Below, piece after piece: positions 40,942-49,777 of a stretch of 64,000 nt of DNA. The translations under genes and the position numbers were made by a program. Positions within the stretch are counted from its first letter, which is position 1, and each line of letters starts with the position of its first letter. The notes under the pieces are model-generated. The model saw only the letters and a list, made by a program, of their open reading frames with translations, searched no databases and was not told the origin of the DNA. The stretch covers positions 49,902 through 113,901 of the forward strand of contig CAIYVZ010000088.1 in the NCBI GenBank assembly GCA_903929755.1, written 5' to 3'. This DNA comes from an uncultured Acidobacteriia bacterium. Its GTDB lineage: Bacteria; Acidobacteriota; Terriglobia; Bryobacterales; Bryobacteraceae.

Positions 40942-42444
40942 ATGAAACGGCGTGAGTTCCTCCGTACAGCAGCGCTCACCGGCGTTGCAGCTGCCTCCTC
41001 CGCCGCGGCAACAGCCCAGACCAAGCCCCTCAACTTCGTCTTTATCCTGATTGACGACATGGGCTGGCGCGACGTTGGCTTCAACGGCAGCCGCTTCTAT
41101 CGAACGCCCAACATTGATGCGCTCGCCGCACGCGGCATGAGATTTTCCAACGCCTACGCGGCCTGCCCGGTCTGTTCGCCCACTCGCGCCGCCATTATGA
41201 CGGGCAAATACCCGGCTCGGCTCGGCATCACGAACTTCCTGCCCGGCCGGCATACCTTGCCGTATTCAAAATTGCGTGGTACGGAACCGAAGCAGTTCCT
41301 CCCCCTCGAAGAAGTCACCATTGCCGAGGAATTAAAGACCCTGGGGTACGTCACGGCCGCCATCGGCAAATGGCATCTGGGAGGAGTTCGCTACTACCCC
41401 GAAAAACAGGGCTTCGACCTGAACGTGGGCGGAACCGATAGTGGTTCGCCGAAAAGCTACTTCTATCCGCAGTGGACCGGCAATCCGCCCATTGACGGGA
41501 ATTATGGCGAGTACCTGACCGACCGGCTGACCCGTTCCGCGGAAGATTTCATCCATTCCCACGCAGACAAACCATTTTTTCTCTATTTGGCGCACTACGG
41601 GGTGCACATTCCGTTTCAGGGCCGCGCCGAAGTGGTGGAACGCTATCGCCGAAATATCCGCCCGGACGAGCCCCAAAATAACCCCGTCTACGCCGCCATG
41701 GTGGAGAGTATCGATGAGAGCGTCGGACGCCTGGTAAAGCGCGTGGAAGCCGAGGGCCTCACCGAGAATACCGTCTTTATCTTTACCTCCGATAACGGAG
41801 GTCTGGACGCGGCCGAAGGCAAGGGCGAGAAGGCGACGTCCAACGCGCCGCTCAAGGGCGGCAAAGGGCACCTGTACGAAGGCGGAATCCGCGAGCCCCT
41901 GTTTGTCGTTTGGCCCGGCGTCACCGCGCCGCAATCCGTGAGTGCGGTCCCGGTCATCAGCACCGACTTCTACCCCACCATCGCCCAGATGGCCGGCATC
42001 AATCGCCCCATGGGCCGCCCGGTCGACGGCGTCAGTCTGGTTTCTGTACTTAAAGGCGGCTCCGCTCCGAACCGCGACGCCCTCTACTGGCACTACCCCC
42101 ACTATTCGAACCAGGGAGGCCGTCCCGGCGCGGCTATGCGGGAGGGCGACTGGAAGATCATCCGCTGGTACGAAGACGATTCCGTCTCGCTCTACAATCT
42201 CAGGAGCGATCCGGGGGAGAAGACGAATCTGACCGAAAAAGAACCCTTCCAGACCATCCGCTTGCGAACCAGGCTGAATACATGGCTGCAGGCAATGCCG
42301 CTGGAAATGCCCACCGGGAATCCGGACTACGATCCGGAACGCGAAACGGAAGGGCTCGCTGCGGCAATTCGTGAACAACTGGAAAACGGAGACTTGCCCA
42401 CCCCCAAACCCCAGGAAGTTCCGCTCGCTCCAGCCAAACCCTGA
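40942..42444 (+). CDS. Tat-exported sulfatase
   Basis: This 500-residue arylsulfatase-family enzyme has a twin-arginine signal (MKRREFLRTAALTGVAAASS). The catalytic Cys, converted to formylglycine in active enzymes, is in CSPTRAAIMTG near residue 78. Metal residues are Asp-Asp in LIDDMGWRDVG near 33 and Asp-Asn in IFTSDNGGLD near 280. AIGKWHLGG near 145 holds conserved Lys and His. It would remove sulfate from polysaccharides or sulfated sugars. A separate maturase would be needed; none is in the window. The mature enzyme lies outside the cytoplasm. Five bases separate it from htrA. Confidence 0.92.
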   Translation: MKRREFLRTAALTGVAAASSAAATAQTKPLNFVFILIDDMGWRDVGFNGSRFYRTPNIDALAARGMRFSNAYAACPVCSPTRAAIMTGKYPARLGITNFLPGRHTLPYSKLRGTEPKQFLPLEEVTIAEELKTLGYVTAAIGKWHLGGVRYYPEKQGFDLNVGGTDSGSPKSYFYPQWTGNPPIDGNYGEYLTDRLTRSAEDFIHSHADKPFFLYLAHYGVHIPFQGRAEVVERYRRNIRPDEPQNNPVYAAMVESIDESVGRLVKRVEAEGLTENTVFIFTSDNGGLDAAEGKGEKATSNAPLKGGKGHLYEGGIREPLFVVWPGVTAPQSVSAVPVISTDFYPTIAQMAGINRPMGRPVDGVSLVSVLKGGSAPNRDALYWHYPHYSNQGGRPGAAMREGDWKIIRWYEDDSVSLYNLRSDPGEKTNLTEKEPFQTIRLRTRLNTWLQAMPLEMPTGNPDYDPERETEGLAAAIREQLENGDLPTPKPQEVPLAPAKP

Positions 42445-42454
42445 TAGCCTTCAC

Positions 42455-42460
42455 TACAAT
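42455..42460 (+). promoter_or_regulatory. -10 box of the glycosyltransferase cluster, leaderless
   Basis: TACAAT lies five bases before TTG 42466. No Shine-Dalgarno is present. This would begin a message covering the first three glycosyltransferase genes. Confidence 0.5.
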
Positions 42461-42465
42461 CACAT

Positions 42466-43431
42466 TTGGGAGTCACGGCCATAATTCCGGTTTTTAACCA
42501 GGCGAACCTGCTGCTCCGCCTGCTGGAGACGCTGACCACCCAGACCGTCCCGCTTGACGAGATCGTGGTTGTCGATAATGCCTCCACGGACGGGGCCCCG
42601 GATGTGGCCCGCCGCTTCGGTTGCCGTATCGTCTCGCTCGAAACCAACACCGGTTTCGCACATGCGGTGAATGTCGGATGGAAAGCCGCCCGGTCCGAGT
42701 GGGTGGCTATCCTCAACAGCGACGTGGAACTTTCTCCTGCCTGGCTGGAACACCTGCTCACCTCCGCGGGCAACGCCGGTTTCGCCACCGGAACCCTCCT
42801 CCAGGCGGGAAACCGGGAGGCAATCGACGGCACTTATGATCTGCTGAGTCGCAGCGGTTGCGCCTGGAGAGCGGGCTTCGGCCAACCGGCACAACCGCAG
42901 GCCATGGAACCAAGTCCCATAGCGATCGCGCCCGGAACCGCCTGCGTCTTTCGCCGCACAATTCTCCAGCAACTCGAGGGCTTCGATGAAACATTCGGCT
43001 CATACCTCGAAGATGTCGACCTTGGCCTGCGCTGCGTCCGGGCTGGAATTGCAGGTGTCTATGTGCCGCAAGCCATTGCGTTTCATCGAGGCAGCGCCAG
43101 TCTGGGCCGCTGGAATCCCCGCGTCGTGCACCTGATCTCGCGCAACCAGTTGCGTTTGGTGGCAAAGCATTATGACCGCAGTCTCTTCAGCGCCTGTTTC
43201 TGGCATATCGTGACCGGGCAGCTGCTGTGGGGTCTGGTCGCCGCCCGCCATGGAGCGGCCCTGGCCTGGTTTCGTGGCAAGCTGGAAGGGCTTTGTGAAT
43301 TCCGCCTGGAAGGCCAGCCTTCGCCCCGCCTTCGGGAATTCTTACTGGCTTCGGAACAGGAAATCCGCCAGCGGGCAAAAGATTCCTACTGGCGCTGGTA
43401 TTTCCGGTTAACTCCCGGCGCGGCACATTGA
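42466..43431 (+). CDS. Family 2 glycosyltransferase (first of three)
   Basis: This 321-residue GT2 enzyme has the nucleotide-sugar fold TAIIPVFNQANLLLRLLETL, DEIVVVDNASTDGAPD and the DxD-like LNSDVELSPAW near residue 85. Acceptor-side motifs are GTACVFRRTIL and GSYLEDVDLGLRC near 190 (the catalytic ED). A C-terminal region with AFHRGSASLG and helical segments follows. Rhamnosyltransferases of the WbbL type share this layout. It probably adds a sugar to a surface polysaccharide at the inner face of the membrane. Start is TTG because TACAAT sits directly before it. Confidence 0.88.
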   Translation: MGVTAIIPVFNQANLLLRLLETLTTQTVPLDEIVVVDNASTDGAPDVARRFGCRIVSLETNTGFAHAVNVGWKAARSEWVAILNSDVELSPAWLEHLLTSAGNAGFATGTLLQAGNREAIDGTYDLLSRSGCAWRAGFGQPAQPQAMEPSPIAIAPGTACVFRRTILQQLEGFDETFGSYLEDVDLGLRCVRAGIAGVYVPQAIAFHRGSASLGRWNPRVVHLISRNQLRLVAKHYDRSLFSACFWHIVTGQLLWGLVAARHGAALAWFRGKLEGLCEFRLEGQPSPRLREFLLASEQEIRQRAKDSYWRWYFRLTPGAAH

Positions 43432-43434
43432 CAC

Positions 43435-44397
43435 ATGGCACGTGTCGCAATCGTTATCGTGACGTACAACTCCGGGGCTGAGATCGGCGGGTGCCTGGAG
43501 GCGCTTGCCCGCGAGCCCGAGGCCGAAATCCTGGTAGTCGATAACGCCTCTGCGGACAACACAAGAGAGGTCGTGCGGAACGCGAATGTCCGGTTGATCG
43601 CGAACCCAACCAACCGTGGCTTCGCCGCCGCCATCAATCAGGGAATCGGTGAAACCACTGCCCCGCTGATTCTTTTATTAAATCCGGACGCCCATTTACT
43701 AACCGGCCTTTCGGCCCTCGCCGCCCGGCTGGTACCTCCGGTTGCCTATGCGGGAGGTCTGCTGCTCGATCTCAGGGGCCAGCCCCAAACCGGTTTCATG
43801 GTCCGCAATTTGCCCACCGCCACAGCCCTCGCGTTCGAAGTCCTGGGTCTGAACCGGCTCTTCCCCCGGAATCCGGTGAACTGGCACTACAGATGCATGG
43901 AGATGAACCCAATGACACCTGGAGTGGCGGAACAGCCGGCGGGAGCGTTCCTGATGTTCTCGCGACAAGCCTGGCTGGAAGTCGGCGGTCTTGATGAGCG
44001 CTTTACGCCAACTTGGTTTGAAGACGTGGATTTTTGCGCGCGGCTGAAGCGTGCCGGATACCTGGGCGTGTACGAACCGGCGGCGCAGGCACGGCATTCC
44101 GGGGGGCACTCTTTTACTACTGTCGGCGCCGCGATTCGCCGCAAAAACTGGTATGGTAATCTTCTTGAATATGCGGCAAGGCACTTCGGGATCATCGGAT
44201 TCCGTGTGGTTTGCGCAGCGGTTGTAACAGGTGCTTTGCTCCGCGCGGTAATCGGGTGGCCGCGTAACGGTTCTAAAGCATTCCGGATTTACGGAGGCGT
44301 TCTGCAAGTGGCGCTGGTGCGGCTGTTTACAAGCCGAACTCACGTTACCACGGTTGCGGAACAAAAGTGTGAGAAGTCTGGCAGTCGAGAATATTAG
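43435..44397 (+). CDS. Family 2 glycosyltransferase (second of three)
   Basis: This 320-residue GT2 enzyme has VAIVIVTYNSGAEIGGCLEA, ILVVDNASADNTREV and the LNPDAHLL metal motif near residue 85. The catalytic section is GAFLMFSRQAWLEVGGLDER with WFEDVDFCARL near 200. ARHSGGHSFTTVG follows, then a C-terminal helical tail that may touch the membrane. It has the layout of WbbL-like rhamnosyltransferases. It is three bases after the first enzyme and directly before the third, so the three act as a set on one glycan. Donor not certain. Confidence 0.88.
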   Translation: MARVAIVIVTYNSGAEIGGCLEALAREPEAEILVVDNASADNTREVVRNANVRLIANPTNRGFAAAINQGIGETTAPLILLLNPDAHLLTGLSALAARLVPPVAYAGGLLLDLRGQPQTGFMVRNLPTATALAFEVLGLNRLFPRNPVNWHYRCMEMNPMTPGVAEQPAGAFLMFSRQAWLEVGGLDERFTPTWFEDVDFCARLKRAGYLGVYEPAAQARHSGGHSFTTVGAAIRRKNWYGNLLEYAARHFGIIGFRVVCAAVVTGALLRAVIGWPRNGSKAFRIYGGVLQVALVRLFTSRTHVTTVAEQKCEKSGSREY

Positions 44398-45474
44398 ATG
44401 GTGGAGCGGACTCGCGCAAACATGTCCGGAAACGGTTTCGTCTCGGTAACGATCGTCACGTACAACAGTGGCCGCTTTATTAAGCGCTGTCTGGAATCTG
44501 TCCTCGATCAAAAGTACCCGTTCAAGGAGATTATCGTCATCGATAACAACTCCACAGACGGGACCATCGATATTCTGGAGCCCTTCGAAGACCGCTGCCA
44601 GATTATCTATAACGAAGAAAATATTGGCTTTTCTGCCGCCCAGAATCAGGCGATCGCCATGTCGAACTCGGAATGGGTTTTGACGCTGAATCCCGACGTC
44701 CTGCTGCTGCAGGGCTTCATTGAAGCTCTGGTAACGGCTGGCAATATCGATTCCAGAGTTGGCACGGTGTGCGGCAAACTGCTCACCATGACGGCGAGTT
44801 TCGATTTCCCCGAGGAACCCACCGTCGATTCCACCGGTATCTACTTCACTCCGAATCTTCGCCACCTGGACCGCGGCAGCCTGCAGGTAGACAACGGCAG
44901 CTTCCGGAATTATGAGTATGTTTTCGGCGCTACCGCAGCGGCTGCGCTTTACCGCCGCGACATGATCGACGACATTCTGGTACAGGGCGAATTCTTCGAC
45001 AACGACTTTTTTGCCTACCGTGAAGATGCCGACGTTGCCTGGCGATCCCAGCTCATGGGCTGGAAGTGCCTCTACGCCCCATACGCCAAGGGTTATCACG
45101 TCCGCAAAGCGCTTCCCGGCAACCGGCGGGCCCTGCCTGCCGAAATCAACATGCACTCGGTGAAGAACCGTTTCCTGTTGCGGATCAAGAATATTACCCC
45201 GGACCTCTACCGCCGGAATTTCCTGGCGATCACCGTCCGCGACGTGGTGGTCATCAGTTGCTGCATCCTCTGGGAACACACGTCCCTGCGAGCTTTCCCT
45301 TTCCTGTTCAGGAACTGGCGCAATGTTTTGGCAAAACGCCAGGAGATTATGGCGAAGAAGAGAGTTGACGATGCTTATATCGCCAGCTGGTTCGATTTCA
45401 AACCCGTCAGTAAACCCGCGCCAAAGAAGGCCATCCCCAGCCAGACCCGCACGTCCAAAGCCACACGCCGCTAA
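44398..45474 (+). CDS. Family 2 glycosyltransferase (third of three)
   Basis: This 358-residue GT2 enzyme has VSVTIVTYNSGRFIKRCLES, EIIVIDNNSTDGTID and LNPDVLLLQGF near residue 100. The catalytic section is AAAALYRRDMIDDIL and FFAYREDADVAWR near 205. A basic tail (PAPKKAIPSQTRTSKATRR) ends it. The ATG at 44398 directly follows the previous stop, but an ATG at 44422 (MSGNGFVSV) could be the true start, because the GT fold begins four residues later. The sugar donor is unknown; rhamnose is plausible from family resemblance. Confidence 0.87.
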   Translation: MVERTRANMSGNGFVSVTIVTYNSGRFIKRCLESVLDQKYPFKEIIVIDNNSTDGTIDILEPFEDRCQIIYNEENIGFSAAQNQAIAMSNSEWVLTLNPDVLLLQGFIEALVTAGNIDSRVGTVCGKLLTMTASFDFPEEPTVDSTGIYFTPNLRHLDRGSLQVDNGSFRNYEYVFGATAAAALYRRDMIDDILVQGEFFDNDFFAYREDADVAWRSQLMGWKCLYAPYAKGYHVRKALPGNRRALPAEINMHSVKNRFLLRIKNITPDLYRRNFLAITVRDVVVISCCILWEHTSLRAFPFLFRNWRNVLAKRQEIMAKKRVDDAYIASWFDFKPVSKPAPKKAIPSQTRTSKATRR

Positions 45475-45483
45475 CCAGGGGAA

Positions 45484-45489
45484 TATATT
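45484..45489 (+). promoter_or_regulatory. -10 box of the DUF1972 glycosyltransferase gene
   Basis: TATATT lies five bases before GTG 45495, again without a ribosome site, so this fourth enzyme may have its own leaderless message. Confidence 0.4.
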
Positions 45490-45494
45490 ACCTG

Positions 45495-46598
45495 GTGCGA
45501 ATTGCAATCCTCGGTACGCGCGGCATACCTGCTAACTACGGTGGTTTTGAGACCTTTGCTGAAGAACTGTCACGGCGCCTGGCTGCCCGTGGTCACCAGG
45601 TAATCGTCTATTGCCGGCAGCAACACACCGAACCGACATTCCAGGGTTCTGAACTGGTATATCTGCCGACCATTCGCCACAAATACCTGGACACGCTGGC
45701 GCATACCTTTCTGTCAACCCTGCACCTGATGACGCACCGCGTGGACGTGGCGCTCTACTGCAATGCAGCCAACGCGATCTTTACTGTTTTGCCACGCGCC
45801 ATCGGAATCCCGGTTGCCCTCAATGTGGATGGCATTGAGAGGAAGCGCCAAAAATGGAACGCGCTCGCCCGGGGGTGGTACCGGATATCGGAATGGCTCG
45901 CGACAAAGCTGCCGAACGCCGTTATTACCGATGCGCAGGCCATCCGCCGCTATTATCAGGAAACCTACGGCGCTGCCACTACCTTCATCGCGTATGGAAC
46001 CGCCACAACACGTGAAGCCTCCACCACCATCAATTCACAACTGGGACTACAGCCGCATCGCTACTTTCTCTACGTCAGCCGCATGGAGCCGGAAAACCAG
46101 GCCCTGGAAGTTCGCATGGCATTTGAGAAAGTTTCAACCGACATGAAGCTGGCGCTCATCGGCGATGCTCCGTATGCCGCAGAGTATATCGAAAGAGTCC
46201 GCGACACGAAAGACCCTCGTATTGTTATCCCCGGGGGCATTTATGGTCTGGGGTACAGGGAACTGGGTTCCTGGTGCTTTGCCTACATCCATGCAACCCA
46301 GGTAGGAGGCACCCATCCCGCGCTGATTGAAGCCATGGGCAAGGGATGCCTGGTGCTTTATCTGGATACGACAGAGAACCGCGAGGTCTGTGGCGACGCG
46401 GGCCTGCCCTATTCCGACACCGAGGGCCTCACCGCCAGGATCCGCGAAGTTCTCCAAATGTCTGACCACGACAGGGCCGCTTATCGCGCCAGGGCGACAG
46501 AGCGGGTACGGCAGCTTTACGACTGGGACGCGGTCACCACGCAGTACGAGAACCTGCTGAGTGGCCTGGCAGGCCAAACAAAGCCTGGGCGCCCCTAA
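45495..46598 (+). CDS. DUF1972-type glycosyltransferase (GT4-like)
   Basis: This 367-residue GT-B enzyme begins with [20 protein letters not shown], the DUF1972 N-terminal domain found in rhamnosyltransferases of exopolysaccharide clusters. The C-terminal donor domain has [17 protein letters not shown] near residue 200, then [20 protein letters not shown] and [17 protein letters not shown] near 275, which bind the nucleotide sugar. It probably extends the glycan built by the three upstream GT2 enzymes. GTG start. Its stop overlaps that of the convergent thiolase gene (CTAA at 46595-46598). Confidence 0.9.
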   Translation: MRIAILGTRGIPANYGGFETFAEELSRRLAARGHQVIVYCRQQHTEPTFQGSELVYLPTIRHKYLDTLAHTFLSTLHLMTHRVDVALYCNAANAIFTVLPRAIGIPVALNVDGIERKRQKWNALARGWYRISEWLATKLPNAVITDAQAIRRYYQETYGAATTFIAYGTATTREASTTINSQLGLQPHRYFLYVSRMEPENQALEVRMAFEKVSTDMKLALIGDAPYAAEYIERVRDTKDPRIVIPGGIYGLGYRELGSWCFAYIHATQVGGTHPALIEAMGKGCLVLYLDTTENREVCGDAGLPYSDTEGLTARIREVLQMSDHDRAAYRARATERVRQLYDWDAVTTQYENLLSGLAGQTKPGRP

Positions 46599-47776
46599 CG
46601 TTCTACTGCCAGCGCCACCGAATTACCGCCGCCAAGGCACAACGCCGCCACACCCCGACGCACATCCCGCCGAATCATCTCGTGGATCAGCGTTACTAAA
46701 ATGCGCGCCCCGCTCGCGCCAATCGGGTGCCCGATCGCTACCGCGCCGCCGTTCACATTTACCTTCCCCGGATCCACGCCGAGTTCCTTCATCACACCCA
46801 GCGCCTGTACCGAAAACGCTTCATTCAACTCAAATAAATCGACGTCCCCGATGGCCCACCCAGCCTTCGCCAGAACCTTCTGCACACCCGTAACCGGGGC
46901 CAGCATCACCCACTTTGGCGACACTCCGCTTGTCGCCTGCGCCCGAATACGAACCAACGGCTGCAAACCAAGTGCCGACGCCCGGGCCACCGACATCACA
47001 GCCAGTGCAGCAGCCGCGTCATTCACGCCCGGCGCATTGCCTGCCGTTACGGTACCGTCTTTCCGAAACGCGGGCTTCAGCGCCCCCAGCGACGCCAGCG
47101 AGATATCCTCCCGAATCGATTCATCCATGCTGAAAACTGTGGGCGGCCCTTTTCTGGCAGGCACTTCCACCGAGACCACTTCGGCATTGAACCTGCCCTC
47201 TTTCCAGGCCGTCACCGCCCGACGATGCGACTCCATCGCGTAGCGGTCCTGCTCTTCGCGAGTAATCCCGTGCTTCGTGGCCACCTCCTCTGCCGTAATC
47301 CCCATGTGATAGTCGTTGTAAACATCCCAAAGACCGTCGTGCACCATGGAATCCACCACAGTGGAGTTGCCCATCCGAAAGCCCTGCCGACCTTGCGGCA
47401 ACAAGTACGGGGCGTTCGTCATAGACTCCATGCCGCCCGCAATCACGATTCCGGCGTTGCCCGTCTGAATCGCCTGCGCCGCCAGCCCCACCGCCTTCAG
47501 GCTGGAACCGCACACTTTGTTGATAGTGAGCGGGCCCACTTCATCGGACAACCCGCCGTACAAAGCCGCCTGACGTGCGGGGTTTTGCCCCAGCCCGGCA
47601 GGCAGAACATTACCCATGATGCATTCGTCTACCAGCGCAGCATCGAAGCCAGCCCGGCGGACCACTTCGCGCACCACCACCGCTCCCAGGCGCGGCGCGG
47701 ACATCGCGCTCAGAGCCCCCTGAAACTTCCCCACCGGCGTCCGAACCGCTGCAACAATGGCCACTTCTTCCAGCAT
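46595..47776 (-). CDS. Acetyl-CoA C-acetyltransferase (thiolase)
   Basis: This 393-residue thiolase makes or cleaves acetoacetyl-CoA. The nucleophile Cys is in [12 protein letters not shown] near residue 89, the His in [13 protein letters not shown] near 352 and the second Cys in [11 protein letters not shown] near 381. [10 protein letters not shown] and the closing loop match biosynthetic-type thiolases. It is the last gene of a leftward unit with both subunits of 3-oxoacid CoA-transferase, joined by a one-base TGATG overlap. Together they convert acetoacetate to two acetyl-CoA. Cytoplasmic tetramer expected. Confidence 0.94.
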   Translation of the reverse strand: MLEEVAIVAAVRTPVGKFQGALSAMSAPRLGAVVVREVVRRAGFDAALVDECIMGNVLPAGLGQNPARQAALYGGLSDEVGPLTINKVCGSSLKAVGLAAQAIQTGNAGIVIAGGMESMTNAPYLLPQGRQGFRMGNSTVVDSMVHDGLWDVYNDYHMGITAEEVATKHGITREEQDRYAMESHRRAVTAWKEGRFNAEVVSVEVPARKGPPTVFSMDESIREDISLASLGALKPAFRKDGTVTAGNAPGVNDAAAALAVMSVARASALGLQPLVRIRAQATSGVSPKWVMLAPVTGVQKVLAKAGWAIGDVDLFELNEAFSVQALGVMKELGVDPGKVNVNGGAVAIGHPIGASGARILVTLIHEMIRRDVRRGVAALCLGGGNSVALAVER

Positions 47777-48426
47777 CAGAACATCCTCCTCACGGACTCC
47801 GCAACAATTAACGCCGTCCCGGTTAGCCGCTGCACCTGTTCCACCGTGGCATCCGGACCCAATTCCTCCAGCACCAGACCCTCCACGGTAACCCGCATCA
47901 CGGCCAGTTCGGTGATGATCGTATCCACCACCTTAGACCCCGTGAGAGGCAACGTGCAGGCATCCAGAATCTTCGGCGCGCCGCTTTTGGTGGCATGTTC
48001 CATCGCCACAATTACACGCCGGGCGCTGGCCACCAAATCCATGGCGCCGCCCATGCCCTTCAGCATTTTCCCCGGCACCATCCAGTTGGCCAGATTGCCC
48101 TGGCGATCCACCTGCAGCGCCCCCAGAATACTCAGATTCACATGCCCCCCGCGAATCATCGCAAAAGAATCGGCCGACGAAAAATAAGCCGTTCCGGGAA
48201 TCTCAGTAACCGTTTCCTTGCCCGCATTCACAAGGTCGGCATCTTCCGTTCCCGCGACAGGATAAGGCCCCACGCCGAGCATCCCATTCTCCGATTGCAG
48301 GATCACTTCCATGCCCTCGGGCACATAGTTCGCCACCATCGTCGGGATTCCAATACCGAGGTTCACATAGAAGCCGTCCTGCAGTTCACGCGCCGCCCGG
48401 CGGGCAATAATCTCTCGGGGATCCAT
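47776..48426 (-). CDS. 3-oxoacid CoA-transferase subunit B
   Basis: This 216-residue beta subunit carries the catalytic Glu in [12 protein letters not shown] near residue 46. It begins with [20 protein letters not shown], then [28 protein letters not shown] and [19 protein letters not shown] are also typical. With subunit A it moves CoA from succinyl-CoA to acetoacetate or a similar acid. Overlaps by one base at both ends (TAATG and TGATG) tie the three genes. Length normal. The naming scoB/atoA cannot be settled without phylogeny. Confidence 0.94.
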   Translation of the reverse strand: MDPREIIARRAARELQDGFYVNLGIGIPTMVANYVPEGMEVILQSENGMLGVGPYPVAGTEDADLVNAGKETVTEIPGTAYFSSADSFAMIRGGHVNLSILGALQVDRQGNLANWMVPGKMLKGMGGAMDLVASARRVIVAMEHATKSGAPKILDACTLPLTGSKVVDTIITELAVMRVTVEGLVLEELGPDATVEQVQRLTGTALIVAESVRRMF

Positions 48427-49127
48427 TACTGGCCACCTCCACGAACCGTCCGTCGTTCAATCCGCTTTTCATAGCCGGTCCATCTCACTACGCGATGAAC
48501 GTAGATGCCGGGCGTAGCAATACTGTCCGGATCCAGTTCTCCAGGCTCCACAATCTCTTCAACCTCAGCGATGGTGCACCTTCCCGCCGTCGCCATTACC
48601 GGATTGAAATTGCGGGCCGTCTTCCGATAAACCAGATTTCCCATGCGGTCGCCGCGCCAGGCCTTCACCAGCGAAAAGTCCGCCGTGAGCTCCTCTTCCA
48701 TCACATAACTACGACCCTTAAACTCGCGGATTTCCTTGCCTTCCGCCACAATCGTGCCTGCGCCGGCGGGGGTAAAGAAAGCAGGGATCCCCGCGCCTCC
48801 CGCGCGAATTCGCTCCGCAAGAGTGCCCTGGGGGACGAGCGTTAGATCCAGCCGCCCACCGAGCACCATCTCTTCCAGCAGCTTGTTTTCGCCTACATAG
48901 CTGCCAATGTGGGACGCAATCATGCCGGCTTCGAGCATCAGCCCCATGCCCACGTGATCAACGCCCATGTTGTTGCTGATGGTGTGGAGATTCTTAACGC
49001 CGCGGGCGACGGTGGCCGCGATCAGGTCTTCGGGAATACCGCACAGCCCGAAACCGCCAATCATGATAGTGGCACCATCGCCGATATCGGCAACGGCGGC
49101 TTCTGCTGAGGGATAGATCTTGTTCAT
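48426..49127 (-). CDS. 3-oxoacid CoA-transferase subunit A
   Basis: This 233-residue alpha subunit binds CoA. Landmarks are GGFGLCGIPEDLIAA near residue 25, NNMGVDHVGMGLML, SYVGENKLLEEM and GIPAFFTPAGAGT. It pairs with subunit B, encoded directly after it with a one-base overlap. The complex activates acetoacetate for cleavage by the adjoining thiolase. AGGTAGC precedes the ATG. The upstream 69 bases hold a possible promoter but no clear operator. Confidence 0.94.
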   Translation of the reverse strand: MNKIYPSAEAAVADIGDGATIMIGGFGLCGIPEDLIAATVARGVKNLHTISNNMGVDHVGMGLMLEAGMIASHIGSYVGENKLLEEMVLGGRLDLTLVPQGTLAERIRAGGAGIPAFFTPAGAGTIVAEGKEIREFKGRSYVMEEELTADFSLVKAWRGDRMGNLVYRKTARNFNPVMATAGRCTIAEVEEIVEPGELDPDSIATPGIYVHRVVRWTGYEKRIERRTVRGGGQ

Positions 49128-49196
49128 GTCCGCTACCTGTTCCTGTCTGCTAACTGGAGTGTGTCATAACCACACCTCGCGAACAGGAGAGGGCCG

Positions 49197-49763
49197 TTAC
49201 GGTTTGGCTGGGCGCTTCAGCTGAACCGCCAGCCACGGATAGAACGCAGCCAGCTCCGTATCCCGGATCAGGAAGATCTGCCCCGTTACCTGGCCAGGCC
49301 TCGAAACACCCATTGCCAGAAGTAGCCGCCCCCCGTGCATCTTCCGAACTCGAACGCTGTACTCGATCTTCTTCGGATCGGAGGGCGACGAGTAGAAATA
49401 CGCCGTAGTTTCGGCTTCGGGAAACCACTCATCCACCGTACGCTCCGAAGCATAATTCCGGGCGATGCTGATCAGTTCACCGGTCGATTTTCGGAACACC
49501 AACTGGTGCGAAAAACCTTCCTCTTCCACTTCCCCCAACTGATACTGCCACGCTTCGAAGTCCGCGCCGAACGGAGCCACCATTTTCGGCAGGCCCAGCT
49601 GTTTCGCAACTTCGGTCCGCGATTCCCTTAACTGAAACCACTGCAGCTCCCCCTTCTCCACAACGGGATCGCTGGCAGAGGGTAATTGTGGTTCGTTCGC
49701 CTGAACGAACAGGGGTGCCGCACAGAGCAGCACCCCCGCAAGAACAACCTGTATTTTTCGCAC
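49197..49763 (-). CDS. Exported protein of unknown function
   Basis: This 188-residue protein has a signal peptide (MRKIQVVLAGVLLCAAPLFVQA). The mature part is acidic at first, with SRTEVAKQLGLPKMVAPFGADF then WQYQLGEVEEEGFSHQLVF, which suggests a SmpA/BamE-like or similar small alpha-beta domain (start with a helix, then strands that report an outline of the form Lxx...WxY). This likeness is weak. The C-terminus has YSVRVRKMHGGRLLLAMG. Start is GTG at 49763. It lies 14 bases after the end of the alkaline phosphatase gene in the same direction, so it may be co-transcribed with it. Confidence 0.6.
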   Translation of the reverse strand: MRKIQVVLAGVLLCAAPLFVQANEPQLPSASDPVVEKGELQWFQLRESRTEVAKQLGLPKMVAPFGADFEAWQYQLGEVEEEGFSHQLVFRKSTGELISIARNYASERTVDEWFPEAETTAYFYSSPSDPKKIEYSVRVRKMHGGRLLLAMGVSRPGQVTGQIFLIRDTELAAFYPWLAVQLKRPAKP

Positions 49764-49777
49764 TGGTTCCGTTGCCC

